A stretch of 64,000 nucleotides of DNA from CAVUMR01 sp963742715 (GTDB lineage: Bacteria > Actinomycetota > Actinomycetes > Mycobacteriales > Micromonosporaceae), in the NCBI GenBank assembly GCA_963742715.1, contig CAVUMR010000003.1, positions 930,001-994,000 on the forward strand, given 5' to 3'. How positions within the stretch are numbered: position 1 is the first letter of the stretch; each line of letters opens with the position of its first letter. The notes beneath the pieces were generated by a model. The model was not told where the DNA came from. It saw only the letters and a program-made list of their open reading frames with translations, and made no database searches. Both the position numbers and the translations under genes were made by a program. Positions 26,385 to 35,361 of this stretch are shown here, one piece after another.

Positions 26385-28466
26385 GTGACCCGCGACCCGT
26401 ACGAGTACTTCCGGGTGGAAGCCCGCGAACTGCTCGATCAGCTCGGCGACGGGATCCTGCGGCTGGAACGCGTACCCGACACCCGACTGATCGCCGCGCT
26501 GCTCCGCCTGGCGCACACGCTGAAGGGAGCGGCCGGTGTGGTCGCGCAGCCCGGCATCGCCGCCGATGCGCACACGCTGGAGGACGTGCTCGCCCCGTAC
26601 CGCGAGCGGAGCCAGCCGCTGCCCGCCGAGGCCATCACCGACCTGTTGGCGATCGTGGACCGGATGAGCAGCCGGCTCGCCACACTGACCGCGCCAACAG
26701 CGCCGGGTTCGCCGCCCTCGGCCACATCGACGGTCGTGGTCGGCCTGGAGCCGGCCGACGCCACGCGAACGTCCTGGGCCAACGCCGAGGAACTGGACGA
26801 CCTGCTGGAAGCCATCACCCAGGCCGGCGTCCGGCTCGCCGCGGCCCGGCACGCCACGACCGCGATGACGGACCTGCAACGCCTCACGCACCTGCTGAAC
26901 GCGGAACTCACCCCGCGGACGGACCTGGCCCGGTCGGATACGCAGCTGCCGCCCGCGGCAGATCGGGTGACGACCGCCGGATCTCTCGCCGCGGCACTCG
27001 ACACCGGGGTCGCCGGCCTGCGGCGCGAGTTGGCGCAGACCCTGCACCACGCGGATCGGGACCTGCGGCACGCGCGGGAGGCGGCCGAGCGGCTGCGCCT
27101 GGTACCCGCCGGGTCCATCTTCACCAGCCTGCGCCGGGCCGTGCGCGACGTCGCCCTGGCGCAGCACAAGAGCGTCGACTTCGACGGCCGTGGCGGTGAC
27201 GTACGGCTCGGACCCGTGATGCTGCGTCAGGTCCATCACGCCCTGCTGCACATCGTGCGCAACGCCGTGGTCCACGGGATCGAAGCGGACGCCACCCGGC
27301 GGGCCGCCGGGAAATCCGTGCCGGGGACCGTCAGCGTCGAGTTCGCCCGGCGCGGTCGACGGATCGCTTTCACCTGCCGCGACGACGGAGGCGGCTTCGA
27401 CCTGGACGCGATCCGCCAGGCGATCCGGGCACGCCGACCGCGTCCAGATCCGGCAGACCTCAGCGACGACGGACTCATCCAGGCGCTGCTCCACGGTGGC
27501 ATCACGACCTCGGAGCTGCTGACCGACGTGTCCGGGCGTGGGGTGGGGCTGGACGTATTCCGCGCCCTCGCCGCAGGCATGGGTGGTGACGTCAGCATCC
27601 GGACCGAATCCGGGTCCGGCGCGACCGTGGAGTTCGTCGCGCCCTACGCGATGGCCGCACTGGACGGGCTCACCGTGGAGGCCAGTGGACGACTGATCAC
27701 GATTCCGCTCGACTCGGTGCGCCGCAGCATCCGGGTACATCCCCAGGACATCGCGCACACCGCCACGACGGACACCATCGTCGTCGACGGGGAGGTCATC
27801 ACCTTCATCGCGCTGAGCCGGCTATTGTCCGGACAGCCGGGACGCCGGGCCGGCGACGGATGGCCGGCGGTCGTCATCGACAGTCACCACGGCTCCCTTG
27901 TCATCGGTGTCGACCGCCTTGTCGGGGCCAACAGCGTGGTCCTGCGCCCGTTGCCGCGCTTCGCGGCGGCCGCCGCCCTCGTGCTGGGGGCGTCGCTGGA
28001 CGCCGAGGGCCACCCGCGTCTCGTCCTGGATCCCGACGCACTCATCGACCAGGCTCGCGACGCAGGTCCGACCACCACCAAGCCGGCCGGCCCGCGTCCA
28101 CCCATCCTGATCGTGGACGACTCGCTCACCACCCGGATGCTGGAACAGTCGATCCTCGAATCGGCCGGATACCAGGTGGATCTGGCCACCAACGGCGAGG
28201 AGGCACTCCGGAAGGCGCGTGACGTCCGGTACCGGCTGTTCCTCGTCGACGTCGACATGCCCACCATGGATGGATTCACCTTCGTCGAGAACGTTCGCGC
28301 CGACCCGCAACTGCGCGACATCCCGGCCATCCTGGTGACCTCCCGCGCGGAACCCGCTGATCGCGCCCGCGGTGAGCAGGTGGGTGCCGACGACTACCTC
28401 ATCAAGAGCGAATTCGACCAGACCTACCTGCTCGAACGCGTCCAGACGCTGCTGGTGACACGATGA
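26385..28466 (+). CDS. cheA: CheA-type histidine kinase with C-terminal receiver
   Basis: A 693-residue CheA: Hpt domain (about 1-100) with phospho-acceptor His44 in LAHTLKGAAGV; a linker; the H-like and HATPase domain with HIVRNAVVHGIE, CRDDGGGFD and SGRGVGLDVF; a CheW-like regulatory domain (ALDGLTVEASGRLITIPLDS onward); and a receiver domain at about 570-693 with ILIVDDSLTTRM, acceptor Asp in FLVDVDMPTMDG and the Lys in LIKSEFD. The CheA-REC layout is known from gliding/type IV pili and Frz-like systems. No classical P2 (CheY-binding) domain is obvious. GTG start at 26385, 2 bases after the MCP stop. Confidence 0.94.
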   Translation: MTRDPYEYFRVEARELLDQLGDGILRLERVPDTRLIAALLRLAHTLKGAAGVVAQPGIAADAHTLEDVLAPYRERSQPLPAEAITDLLAIVDRMSSRLATLTAPTAPGSPPSATSTVVVGLEPADATRTSWANAEELDDLLEAITQAGVRLAAARHATTAMTDLQRLTHLLNAELTPRTDLARSDTQLPPAADRVTTAGSLAAALDTGVAGLRRELAQTLHHADRDLRHAREAAERLRLVPAGSIFTSLRRAVRDVALAQHKSVDFDGRGGDVRLGPVMLRQVHHALLHIVRNAVVHGIEADATRRAAGKSVPGTVSVEFARRGRRIAFTCRDDGGGFDLDAIRQAIRARRPRPDPADLSDDGLIQALLHGGITTSELLTDVSGRGVGLDVFRALAAGMGGDVSIRTESGSGATVEFVAPYAMAALDGLTVEASGRLITIPLDSVRRSIRVHPQDIAHTATTDTIVVDGEVITFIALSRLLSGQPGRRAGDGWPAVVIDSHHGSLVIGVDRLVGANSVVLRPLPRFAAAAALVLGASLDAEGHPRLVLDPDALIDQARDAGPTTTKPAGPRPPILIVDDSLTTRMLEQSILESAGYQVDLATNGEEALRKARDVRYRLFLVDVDMPTMDGFTFVENVRADPQLRDIPAILVTSRAEPADRARGEQVGADDYLIKSEFDQTYLLERVQTLLVTR

Positions 28467-29566
28467 CGGCCCGCCCGATCCGGGTACTGGTGGTCGATGA
28501 CTCGATCACCGTGCGCCGTCACCTGTGTGCCGCGCTGGCCGGCGATCCGGGCCTGGAAGTCGTCGCCGAGGCTGGCGACGGCGCCCAGGCGATCGTCCTG
28601 TGTGACCGGCTACGTCCCGACGTGATCACCATGGACATCATGCTTCCGCAGGTGAGCGGGCTGGCCGCCACCGCGCACATCATGGCCCACTGCCCCACAC
28701 CGATCCTGGTGGTCTCCTCGGCCAGCAACCGGGGGGAACTGTTCAACACCTTCGATGCCCTCACCGCGGGCGCCGTCGACGTGTTGGACAAGCCGCACGG
28801 CGACCGGATGGACAGCGAGTGGGAGCGCGAGTTGATCGCGGCGGTGAATCTGGTCGCGCGCATCCCGGTCATGACCCACCCCGGAACCCGACGTCCGCCC
28901 GTGCAGCAAACCGGCGAGACCAGACCCAACCGACCGGACCCGCGACGTTGTGAGTCCGCCGCGGACGTCATCCGGCTGGCGGGACGATTCAACGTCATCG
29001 CGATCGGCGCGTCTACCGGCGGACCGGCAGCCCTGGCCACCGTCCTGCGTGCGCTTCCGACGCGCAACGGCGCCGCGGTCCTGATCGTGCAGCACATCGC
29101 CGACCCGTTCGGCGTCAGCTTCGCCGAATGGCTCGGCAACGAGATCGGGCGACCGGTGACCTTTCCCCGGGACAGGGACAGTCTCGTCGACGCCCGGGGC
29201 CGGATCGTGATGGCACCGCCCGAGCAACACCTCGAGGTACACGGCGGTCGACTGCGCCTCACCCACCAGGCCGAACACCTGTCGTGCCGGCCATCGGTCG
29301 ATGTGCTGTTCGAGTCGCTCGCCAAGGAGTCACCGCGCAGCACGGTCGCCTGCCTGTTGACCGGCATGGGCCGCGACGGCGCCCAGGGACTGTTGTCACT
29401 ACGCAGATCGGGGGCCATGACGATGGCGCAGGACGAAGCCACCGCGGTGGTGTACGGCATGCCCAGAGAAGCAGCGCTCATCGGCGCCGCGCAACTGATC
29501 CTGCCGCTGCACCAGATCGGACCGACGTTGAGCATGCTGGCCGCATCGCCGGCAACGCAGCCATGA
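28463..29566 (+). CDS. cheB: CheB-type receptor methylesterase
   Basis: A 367-residue CheB with N-terminal receiver (VLVVDDSITVRRH, acceptor Asp in TMDIMLPQVSG) and C-terminal methylesterase. The catalytic triad is present: Ser in IGASTGGP, His in IVQHIADPF, Asp in GMGRDGAQG. It would remove methyl groups set by CheR and be activated by CheA. ATG overlaps the cheA stop. It is the only methylation antagonist in the operon; CheC, CheD and CheZ are absent. Confidence 0.95.
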   Translation: MTARPIRVLVVDDSITVRRHLCAALAGDPGLEVVAEAGDGAQAIVLCDRLRPDVITMDIMLPQVSGLAATAHIMAHCPTPILVVSSASNRGELFNTFDALTAGAVDVLDKPHGDRMDSEWERELIAAVNLVARIPVMTHPGTRRPPVQQTGETRPNRPDPRRCESAADVIRLAGRFNVIAIGASTGGPAALATVLRALPTRNGAAVLIVQHIADPFGVSFAEWLGNEIGRPVTFPRDRDSLVDARGRIVMAPPEQHLEVHGGRLRLTHQAEHLSCRPSVDVLFESLAKESPRSTVACLLTGMGRDGAQGLLSLRRSGAMTMAQDEATAVVYGMPREAALIGAAQLILPLHQIGPTLSMLAASPATQP

Positions 29567-31596
29567 CCACCCCGGTGCTCATCGTCGATGACAGCCTGAC
29601 CGTACGGATGAATCTCGCCCACGCGTTTCAAGCCGCGGGCTTCCAGCCCATCCTCTGCGCGACGGCCGCGGAAGCCCGCACCGTCCAGACCGACCAGCCG
29701 GTCGACATCGTGATCCTCGATGTGGACCTCCCCGACGGCAACGGCATCGACCTTCTCGCCGACATTCGCGCCCTGCCGGGTGGCGATACCGTGGTCGTAC
29801 TGATGCTCTCCTCCGAGGCGGCCGTCGCCGACCGGATCCGGGGATTGACCACGGGCGCCGACGACTACGTCGGCAAGCCGTACGACACCAAGCATGTGGT
29901 CGCCAAGTCCCGGGAACTGCTGCGCGCGCGGGGCGCGGTGGTCACCAACCCGACGACTGTCCTGGTGATCGACGACAGCCTCACCTTCCGGATGGAGTTG
30001 TCGCGGGTCCTCGACCAGGCCGGCTACCTCACCATCACCGCGGGTACGGGTGAGGAAGGCCTCCTTGTGGCCGCGAGCCAACGACCCGACGCGGTCATCG
30101 TGGACGCGATGTTGCCCGGAATCGACGGCGCCGCCGTGATCAGGAACCTTCGCCGGGACGCCGCGCTGCGGGGTGTGCCCTGCGTCCTACTCACCGGTAG
30201 CGAGGACCCGGCCATCGAAATCAACTCCCTCGACGCGGGCGCGGATGCCTTCATCCGGAAAGGCGATCCCGCAATCGCCCTGGCCACCCTGCAGTCCGCC
30301 CTGCGCAGGGCGACGACCGCGCCGTCTGCCGCCAGCAGCCTGCTGGACCCGAAGCGGGTCCTCATCGTCACCGACGATCCCGCCCACCTCCAGACGATCG
30401 TCGACTCATTGCGCGGCGACAGCTTCGACGTCATCGTGGCCGAGTCCGCCGTACAAGCCGTCAGGCTGTTGCAGACCCAGACGGTGGCCTGCGTCCTGAT
30501 GGATGCGCACCTCCAGGACTCCGATGGGGACGCCCACCGGCTGGTCAAGGCCGCACCGGGGATGCTGCATGCCCCGCTCATCATGATGAGCTCGTCTGAC
30601 GATCCCGCCGCCGTGGTCGACGGCCTGGCCGCCGGTGCCGACGACGTCATCGCCAAGACCGCCCATGGCCAGGTCGTCCATGCCCGGATCCGGTCCCAGA
30701 TCCGCCGGGCGCAGTTCGAGGACGAACAACGCCAGATCCGCGAGAACCTGCTCACCAGCGAGCGGGAGGCCGCCACCGCGAACGCTGCGCGCGAACTCGC
30801 CGAAACCCGCGCGGCGCTGGTCGACGAACTGGAGCGCAACAACGAGGACCTGCGGGCGTTCAACTACTCCGTCTCACATGACCTCCGCAACCCGCTGCAG
30901 ACGGTGGTCGCCTACAGCGAGCTCCTGATCGAGGAGCAGGCCGACAACCTCGACGAGCAGGCCATGGGCGACCTGCGGTACATGTTCGCGGCGAGCCGGC
31001 GAATGACCGCGATCATCGACGCGCTTCTCCAGCTGTCACACGTCAACGGCACCGAGCTGAGCCGCCAACCCGTCGACCTGTCCACCATCGTCCACGCGAC
31101 CATCGACGACCTTCAACGCATGTACCCGCGACCCGAGCTGACCTTCACCGTCGAAGACGATGTCGTGGTCGACGCCGACCAGCCGCTGATGCGCATCCTC
31201 ATCACCAACCTCGTCGGCAACGCGTGGAAGTACACCACCAAGATCAGCTCGCCGCACATCGAGTTCGGGCGGGTCCAACGCGGCCATGACGCGGTAGTCA
31301 CCTGCTACGTGGGCGACAACGGCGCCGGCTTCGACTCGAGCCGATCCGACCGGCTCTTCCGCCCGTTCGAACGCCTGCACGACCACAACCAGTTCCCTGG
31401 TACCGGGGTCGGCCTGTCCACCGTCAAGCGGATCATCGACCGGCACGGCGGACGCATCTGGGCGCACGGAAGGCCCGGATACGGAGCCACCTTCTACTTC
31501 ACCCTCTCCGACGACCCCTCGCTGCCGCCCGTCATGCCAGCGGCATCCCGCGATGTACCCGACTCCGCCAGCGAGGTCGCGCGCCAGTCGCCGTGA
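29563..31596 (+). CDS. triple-receiver hybrid histidine kinase ending the che operon
   Basis: A 677-residue soluble protein with three consecutive receiver domains: 1-125 (VLIVDDSLTVRM, Asp53), 131-250 (VLVIDDSLTFRM, Asp181) and 264-380 (VLIVTDDPAH, Asp314). A coiled coil (about 381-430), HisKA with SVSHDLRNPL (His439) and a HATPase domain (NLVGNAWKYT, GDNGAGFD, GTGVGLSTV) follow. It is probably the phosphate sink/output of the CheA-CheB circuit, replacing a free CheY. The phytochrome-like kinase core and the lack of an output domain mean the final target is unseen. The ATG at 29563 overlaps the cheB stop; the long upstream open frame is inside cheB. Confidence 0.93.
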   Translation: MTTPVLIVDDSLTVRMNLAHAFQAAGFQPILCATAAEARTVQTDQPVDIVILDVDLPDGNGIDLLADIRALPGGDTVVVLMLSSEAAVADRIRGLTTGADDYVGKPYDTKHVVAKSRELLRARGAVVTNPTTVLVIDDSLTFRMELSRVLDQAGYLTITAGTGEEGLLVAASQRPDAVIVDAMLPGIDGAAVIRNLRRDAALRGVPCVLLTGSEDPAIEINSLDAGADAFIRKGDPAIALATLQSALRRATTAPSAASSLLDPKRVLIVTDDPAHLQTIVDSLRGDSFDVIVAESAVQAVRLLQTQTVACVLMDAHLQDSDGDAHRLVKAAPGMLHAPLIMMSSSDDPAAVVDGLAAGADDVIAKTAHGQVVHARIRSQIRRAQFEDEQRQIRENLLTSEREAATANAARELAETRAALVDELERNNEDLRAFNYSVSHDLRNPLQTVVAYSELLIEEQADNLDEQAMGDLRYMFAASRRMTAIIDALLQLSHVNGTELSRQPVDLSTIVHATIDDLQRMYPRPELTFTVEDDVVVDADQPLMRILITNLVGNAWKYTTKISSPHIEFGRVQRGHDAVVTCYVGDNGAGFDSSRSDRLFRPFERLHDHNQFPGTGVGLSTVKRIIDRHGGRIWAHGRPGYGATFYFTLSDDPSLPPVMPAASRDVPDSASEVARQSP

Positions 31597-31937
31597 GCGA
31601 CCGGTCGTTGGTCGGCCTGTCAAGATCGCTCGAACATCGCGCTCCGCCGTCGTGCCTTCCGTCGCCGCGCGTCATACCGCTGTTACTCACTCTGCACGCG
31701 CGACGGCAGCCGACAGCAGGGCAGATAGCGCGCCGTGTTCCGACCACCGGCTTTCGTCGCCGGATGGCAAGTAGGTTGCGATACACCAGCAGCCATCGAT
31801 GCAGTGGCATCGTTGTACCGGATGTGCGGCTTGTAGGGGGGCCAGCCAGCTGGCGTCCGTGCGGGTCGATGCCGCGCCCCGCTGCCGTGGCGCTCCTGCT
31901 GCTGTCGGCGCGGGCTGATACCGACCCGGGGGGAACG
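31597..31937. other. intergenic region, no gene seen
   Basis: 341 bases between the che operon and the DUF574-type gene. An open frame runs through it but without a start with a ribosome site or any recognisable domain. Probably holds the promoter of the downstream pair; no clear boxes. Confidence 0.45.
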
Positions 31938-32744
31938 ATGCAGCCGTCCGACTGGACGCCTGAGGGCATCGACATCAATCGGCCGAGTGCGGCCCGAATC
32001 TACGACTATCTACTGGGTGGGGTACACAACTTCGCGGTCGACCGCGACATTGCCAAGCAGGTGATCGCGGCCATGCCCGACGCGCCGATGCAGGCGCTGG
32101 CCAACCGGGCGTTCCTGCACCGGGCGGTCCGGTATCTGGTCGACGCCGGCGTGCGCCAGTTCCTCGATCTCGGCTCCGGCATCCCGACCATGGGCAACGT
32201 GCACCAGAGCGCCCGACGGGCGGCGCCGGACGCTCGGGTCGTGTACGTCGACATCGATCCGGTCGCGACCGCCCACAGTCGACACATCATCGACGGTGAC
32301 AGCGGCATCGCGGTGGTGGAGGAGGACTTCCGGCAGCCGGAGCGCATCCTCGACCACCCCGACCTGCGTACGGTGCTCGACCTCGACCAACCGATTGCCG
32401 TACTCGCGCTCGCGGTGCTGCACGCCGTACCCGACTCCGACGACCCGTACGACATGGTCGCGCGGTACCGGGACAGGTTGGCGCCCGGCAGCTATCTGGT
32501 CGTGGCGCACGGCTCCAACGAAAGCCGCCCCGAGCTGTCGAAGCTGATGGAGGAGCTGTCCAAGCGCACCGCCACGCCGATGACCGCCCGCAGCAGGGTC
32601 GAGATAACGCGATTCTTCGACGGGTTCGAGGTCGTCGAGCCCGGGGTCGTATGGGCGCCCAGCTGGCACCCGGACTCGCCGCACGAGGTACCGGAGAATC
32701 CAGAGGTGTCCATGAACTTCGTCGGCATAGGACGCAAGCGGTGA
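31938..32744 (+). CDS. SAM-dependent methyltransferase, DUF574/SAM_MT actinobacterial family
   Basis: A 268-residue protein. The start is typical of the family: D-x-NRPSAARIYDYLLGG followed by NFAVDR. The SAM motif is FLDLGSGIPTMGNVHQ, then VVYVDIDPVATAHS, and a late FFDGFEVVEPGVVW segment. This family is abundant in streptomycetes and Micromonosporaceae, often several per genome, with few known substrates. The ATG at 31938 follows GGGGGGAACG. Its stop overlaps the start of the GGDEF/EAL gene (GTGA), a strong sign of co-expression with a c-di-GMP protein. Confidence 0.93.
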   Translation: MQPSDWTPEGIDINRPSAARIYDYLLGGVHNFAVDRDIAKQVIAAMPDAPMQALANRAFLHRAVRYLVDAGVRQFLDLGSGIPTMGNVHQSARRAAPDARVVYVDIDPVATAHSRHIIDGDSGIAVVEEDFRQPERILDHPDLRTVLDLDQPIAVLALAVLHAVPDSDDPYDMVARYRDRLAPGSYLVVAHGSNESRPELSKLMEELSKRTATPMTARSRVEITRFFDGFEVVEPGVVWAPSWHPDSPHEVPENPEVSMNFVGIGRKR

Positions 32745-34507
32745 TCGACCGGGTGCCGGCGTCGCACGACGCCGGCCTCGCGGCCTTCGCCCACGCCTGG
32801 GCGGTACGACTCGCCGCCGCGACCTACGTACCGATCCCGTGGGCGGAGCGCCTCGAGGTGCTCGGTCGGATGACCGCACGACTGGCCGCGGCGGTGACCG
32901 CGGAACACCTGGATGTGGCGGCCGGACATCGACTGGGCGCCGACCTCGCACAGAGCGGATTCACCGCGCCGGAGGCGATCGCCCGGACCCTCACCGTCAT
33001 CCACGAGCGGCTGCTCGGCGACCTGGGCCTGTCCGGCGAGGCGGTCCGGCTCCGGTTGATCCAGGTGGTCGAAGCGCTGACGGTGGGCTACGCCTGGGCG
33101 CTGCGGGACCTTGCCCTGGACGGACAGGAGGCGATGCGGTGGGCCGAGACCGACGCCCGGCAGCGCGCCGAGCGGGAACTTCGCGCGGCACAGGCCGCCC
33201 TGCAGCACGCGGCGCTGCACGACTCGTTGACCGGATTGCCGCTCCGGCTGGTCCTGATCGACCGGCTGGAACAACTCGCCGCACGCGCCGAGCCCGGCGA
33301 CCGGTTCGGCCTGTGCCTGCTCGACCTGGACTCCTTCAAGGCGATCAACGACAGCCTCGGCCAGCAGGTGGGCGACCGGCTGCTGGTGATGGTGGCCGAC
33401 CGGCTCGCCAGCTTCGCCGTCGACGAGGAATGCCTGCTGGTCCGCCTTGACGGTGACGAGTTCGCCGTACTCGTCGAGGGCACCACCTGTGCGGAGGATG
33501 CCACCAAGATCGCCGACCGGGCCCTGCACGTACTCGCCGAGCCGGTGCACCTCGAAGGGCAGAGCATGCCGGTGCCGGCCAGTGTCGGAGTGGTCGAAGG
33601 CCCGCTGGCCGGGGCGGACCCGGAGGAGGCGATGCGCGCGGCGATCCTCAGCCTGCACTGGTCGCAGACTGACGGTGGGGCACGGTGGACGCTGTTCAAC
33701 GCCGAACGCAACGAGCTCCACCTGGCCAGGTACCGGCTGTCCGCGGCCATGCCGGAGGCGCTCGCCACGGATCAGTTCACTGTGGACTATCAGCCGCTGG
33801 TCGACCTGGCCACCAGCCGGATCGCCGGCTTCGAGGCGCTGGCCCGCTGGCACCATCCTGACCTCGGGATTCTCACCCCGAGCAGCTTCATCGACCTGGC
33901 CGAACAGACTGGTCTCATCGTGCCGCTCGGCCAGCGGCTGCTCGAGCAGGCCTGCCGGGACGCGGTCGGCTGGCCGGCCGGTTCGTCGACCGCGCCGTAC
34001 CTGAGTTTCAACCTGGCCGCCCGGCAGCTGCACGATCCCGGCCTGATCGGCGACATCGCGGCCATCCTGCACGACACCGGCCTGCCGCCGGACCGGCTGC
34101 AACTCGAGATCACCGAGGGCACCGCGTGCCACAACGCACACGACACGATCGCCGTCCTGGCTGGCCTTGCTGAACTGGGGGTACGCCTGGCCATCGACGA
34201 CTTCGGCACCGGCTACGCCAACCACGTGTACATGCGGACCCTGCCGATCCACGGCTTGAAGCTGGACGCGAGCTTCGTACGGGACCTCGACGAGCCCGCC
34301 GTGGATCCGCGCCATGCCGAGATCCTGGCCAACCTGATCAGCCTCGGGCACATCCTGGACCTGACCGTGACCGCCGAGGGCATCGAGACCGCCGAGCAGG
34401 CCGACCGGCTCCGGTCCATGGGCTGTGATCTGGGTCAGGGCTGGGAGTTCGGTCGACCCGCGGGAGCGGCCGCGACGATCGAGCTGGTGCGGGACCGGAA
34501 CGGGTAG
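32741..34507 (+). CDS. GGDEF-EAL composite protein (c-di-GMP turnover)
   Basis: A 588-residue soluble protein. An all-helical N-terminal domain (1-140) is followed by a short coiled coil, a GGDEF domain with LLDLDSFKAIND (metal-binding Asp195) and the signature read as DGDEF (237-241), and an EAL domain starting near residue 345 with FEALARWHHP (EAL 365-367), LEITEG, DDFGTGYAN, LKLDASF and AEGIET. The EAL catalytic residues appear complete, so phosphodiesterase activity is likely. The first Gly of GGDEF is Asp, so cyclase activity is uncertain and the domain may only bind GTP. GTG 32741 overlaps the upstream stop. Confidence 0.93.
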   Translation: MIDRVPASHDAGLAAFAHAWAVRLAAATYVPIPWAERLEVLGRMTARLAAAVTAEHLDVAAGHRLGADLAQSGFTAPEAIARTLTVIHERLLGDLGLSGEAVRLRLIQVVEALTVGYAWALRDLALDGQEAMRWAETDARQRAERELRAAQAALQHAALHDSLTGLPLRLVLIDRLEQLAARAEPGDRFGLCLLDLDSFKAINDSLGQQVGDRLLVMVADRLASFAVDEECLLVRLDGDEFAVLVEGTTCAEDATKIADRALHVLAEPVHLEGQSMPVPASVGVVEGPLAGADPEEAMRAAILSLHWSQTDGGARWTLFNAERNELHLARYRLSAAMPEALATDQFTVDYQPLVDLATSRIAGFEALARWHHPDLGILTPSSFIDLAEQTGLIVPLGQRLLEQACRDAVGWPAGSSTAPYLSFNLAARQLHDPGLIGDIAAILHDTGLPPDRLQLEITEGTACHNAHDTIAVLAGLAELGVRLAIDDFGTGYANHVYMRTLPIHGLKLDASFVRDLDEPAVDPRHAEILANLISLGHILDLTVTAEGIETAEQADRLRSMGCDLGQGWEFGRPAGAAATIELVRDRNG

Positions 34508-34520
34508 CACGGCCCGGGCG

Positions 34521-34562
34521 CCGGCGGTCGGACGGACCCGATTCCAGGTCGCCGACCACCGG
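34521..34562. terminator. putative bidirectional terminator hairpin
   Basis: CCGGCGGTCGG (34521-34531) pairs with CCGACCACCGG (34552-34562), 11 bp with one mismatch and a 20-base loop. It lies between two convergent genes. No U-tract, as usual in high-GC actinomycetes. Confidence 0.5.
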
Positions 34563-34583
34563 AACCATCAGCGGGTACGCCCG

Positions 34584-34868
34584 TCAGCAGGGCGTGAAGT
34601 AGAGCGTGCGGTACCCCTGCAACGTCCCCCAGCTACCCGCGGGCTGGCCGCAACCGTGCCACTGCTGACCGATCAGTTGCGTCTTGGCGGGGTCGCTGAA
34701 GTAGGCGGTGACGATGAGGTTGTCGCCCGGCGGGATGTTGACCGGCCCGCTGGCCTGGGTCCGGGTCGTACTGGCGGTGGTGGTGACGGCGCTCGCCGGC
34801 GCGGCGAGCCCGGCGACGAGAACGGCGGCGACTGCGGTGGCACCCAGCCAGCGGGGTCTGCGGCTCAT
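34584..34868 (-). CDS. small secreted protein, DUF6289-like
   Basis: A 94-residue protein with a signal peptide (MSRRPRWLGATAVAAVLVAG, likely cleavage after ASA near residue 29). The mature part has three of the features I associate with DUF6289 proteins: an AYFSDPAKTQLIGQ strand, a HGCG with Cys, and SWGT followed by a terminal PC. The pattern suggests one disulfide. The ATG at 34868 follows AAAGGAG at good spacing; a longer in-frame extension to 35012 lacks a ribosome site and would bury the signal peptide. Function unknown. Confidence 0.8.
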   Translation of the reverse strand: MSRRPRWLGATAVAAVLVAGLAAPASAVTTTASTTRTQASGPVNIPPGDNLIVTAYFSDPAKTQLIGQQWHGCGQPAGSWGTLQGYRTLYFTPC

Positions 34869-35064
34869 ACGACGACTCCTTTGTCGGTCTGTACGCAATT
34901 CAACGGTACGTGTCTGAGTGGACACTAAACACCGCTTGCCGTACGAGAGTCGCAATCGCCATTGCAGCCGCATTGCAGGCGAACCGCGTCGGTCAGCCGA
35001 CGCTCTGCGCAAACCGGACCGGAGTCGGGTGGCGCGGGCCGACCGGCCCGCGCCACCCGCCTGG

Positions 35065-35361
35065 TCATCCGCCCGCCATCGCTCCTACCACGAGCAGCGG
35101 CTCGGACCCGGCCACCACCCGCTCGGGCAGCGGTGCGTCGGGGGACTCGTTGGACAGGTCCTCCTCGCACGCGTAGAACCGGACGAACGCCCGGCGCTTG
35201 CCCGTGCCGCGGTCCCGGATCGTGCCGCGCAACATCGGATACATGCTCTCCAGAGCGTCGAGCACCAACCGCTGGGTCGGCTCGCCGTCGACCTCCACCT
35301 GCACCTCACCGCTGACCTTGGCGAGGTTCTTCAGGTGGGCCGGAAGAATGACGCGGATCAT
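35065..35361 (-). CDS. ThiS/MoaD-like ubiquitin-fold protein
   Basis: A 98-residue protein that starts IRVILPAHLKNLAKV and ends in AMAGG. The beta-grasp sulfur-carrier family has this length, a first strand of this kind and a C-terminal Gly-Gly for thiocarboxylation. Middle elements (VLDALESMYPMLRGTIRD) match MoaD helix 1. Its ATG overlaps the stop of the BNR-repeat gene, so they form a unit. No adenylating enzyme (ThiF/MoeB) is nearby, so sulfur transfer is only possible, not shown. Confidence 0.85.
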   Translation of the reverse strand: MIRVILPAHLKNLAKVSGEVQVEVDGEPTQRLVLDALESMYPMLRGTIRDRGTGKRRAFVRFYACEEDLSNESPDAPLPERVVAGSEPLLVVGAMAGG

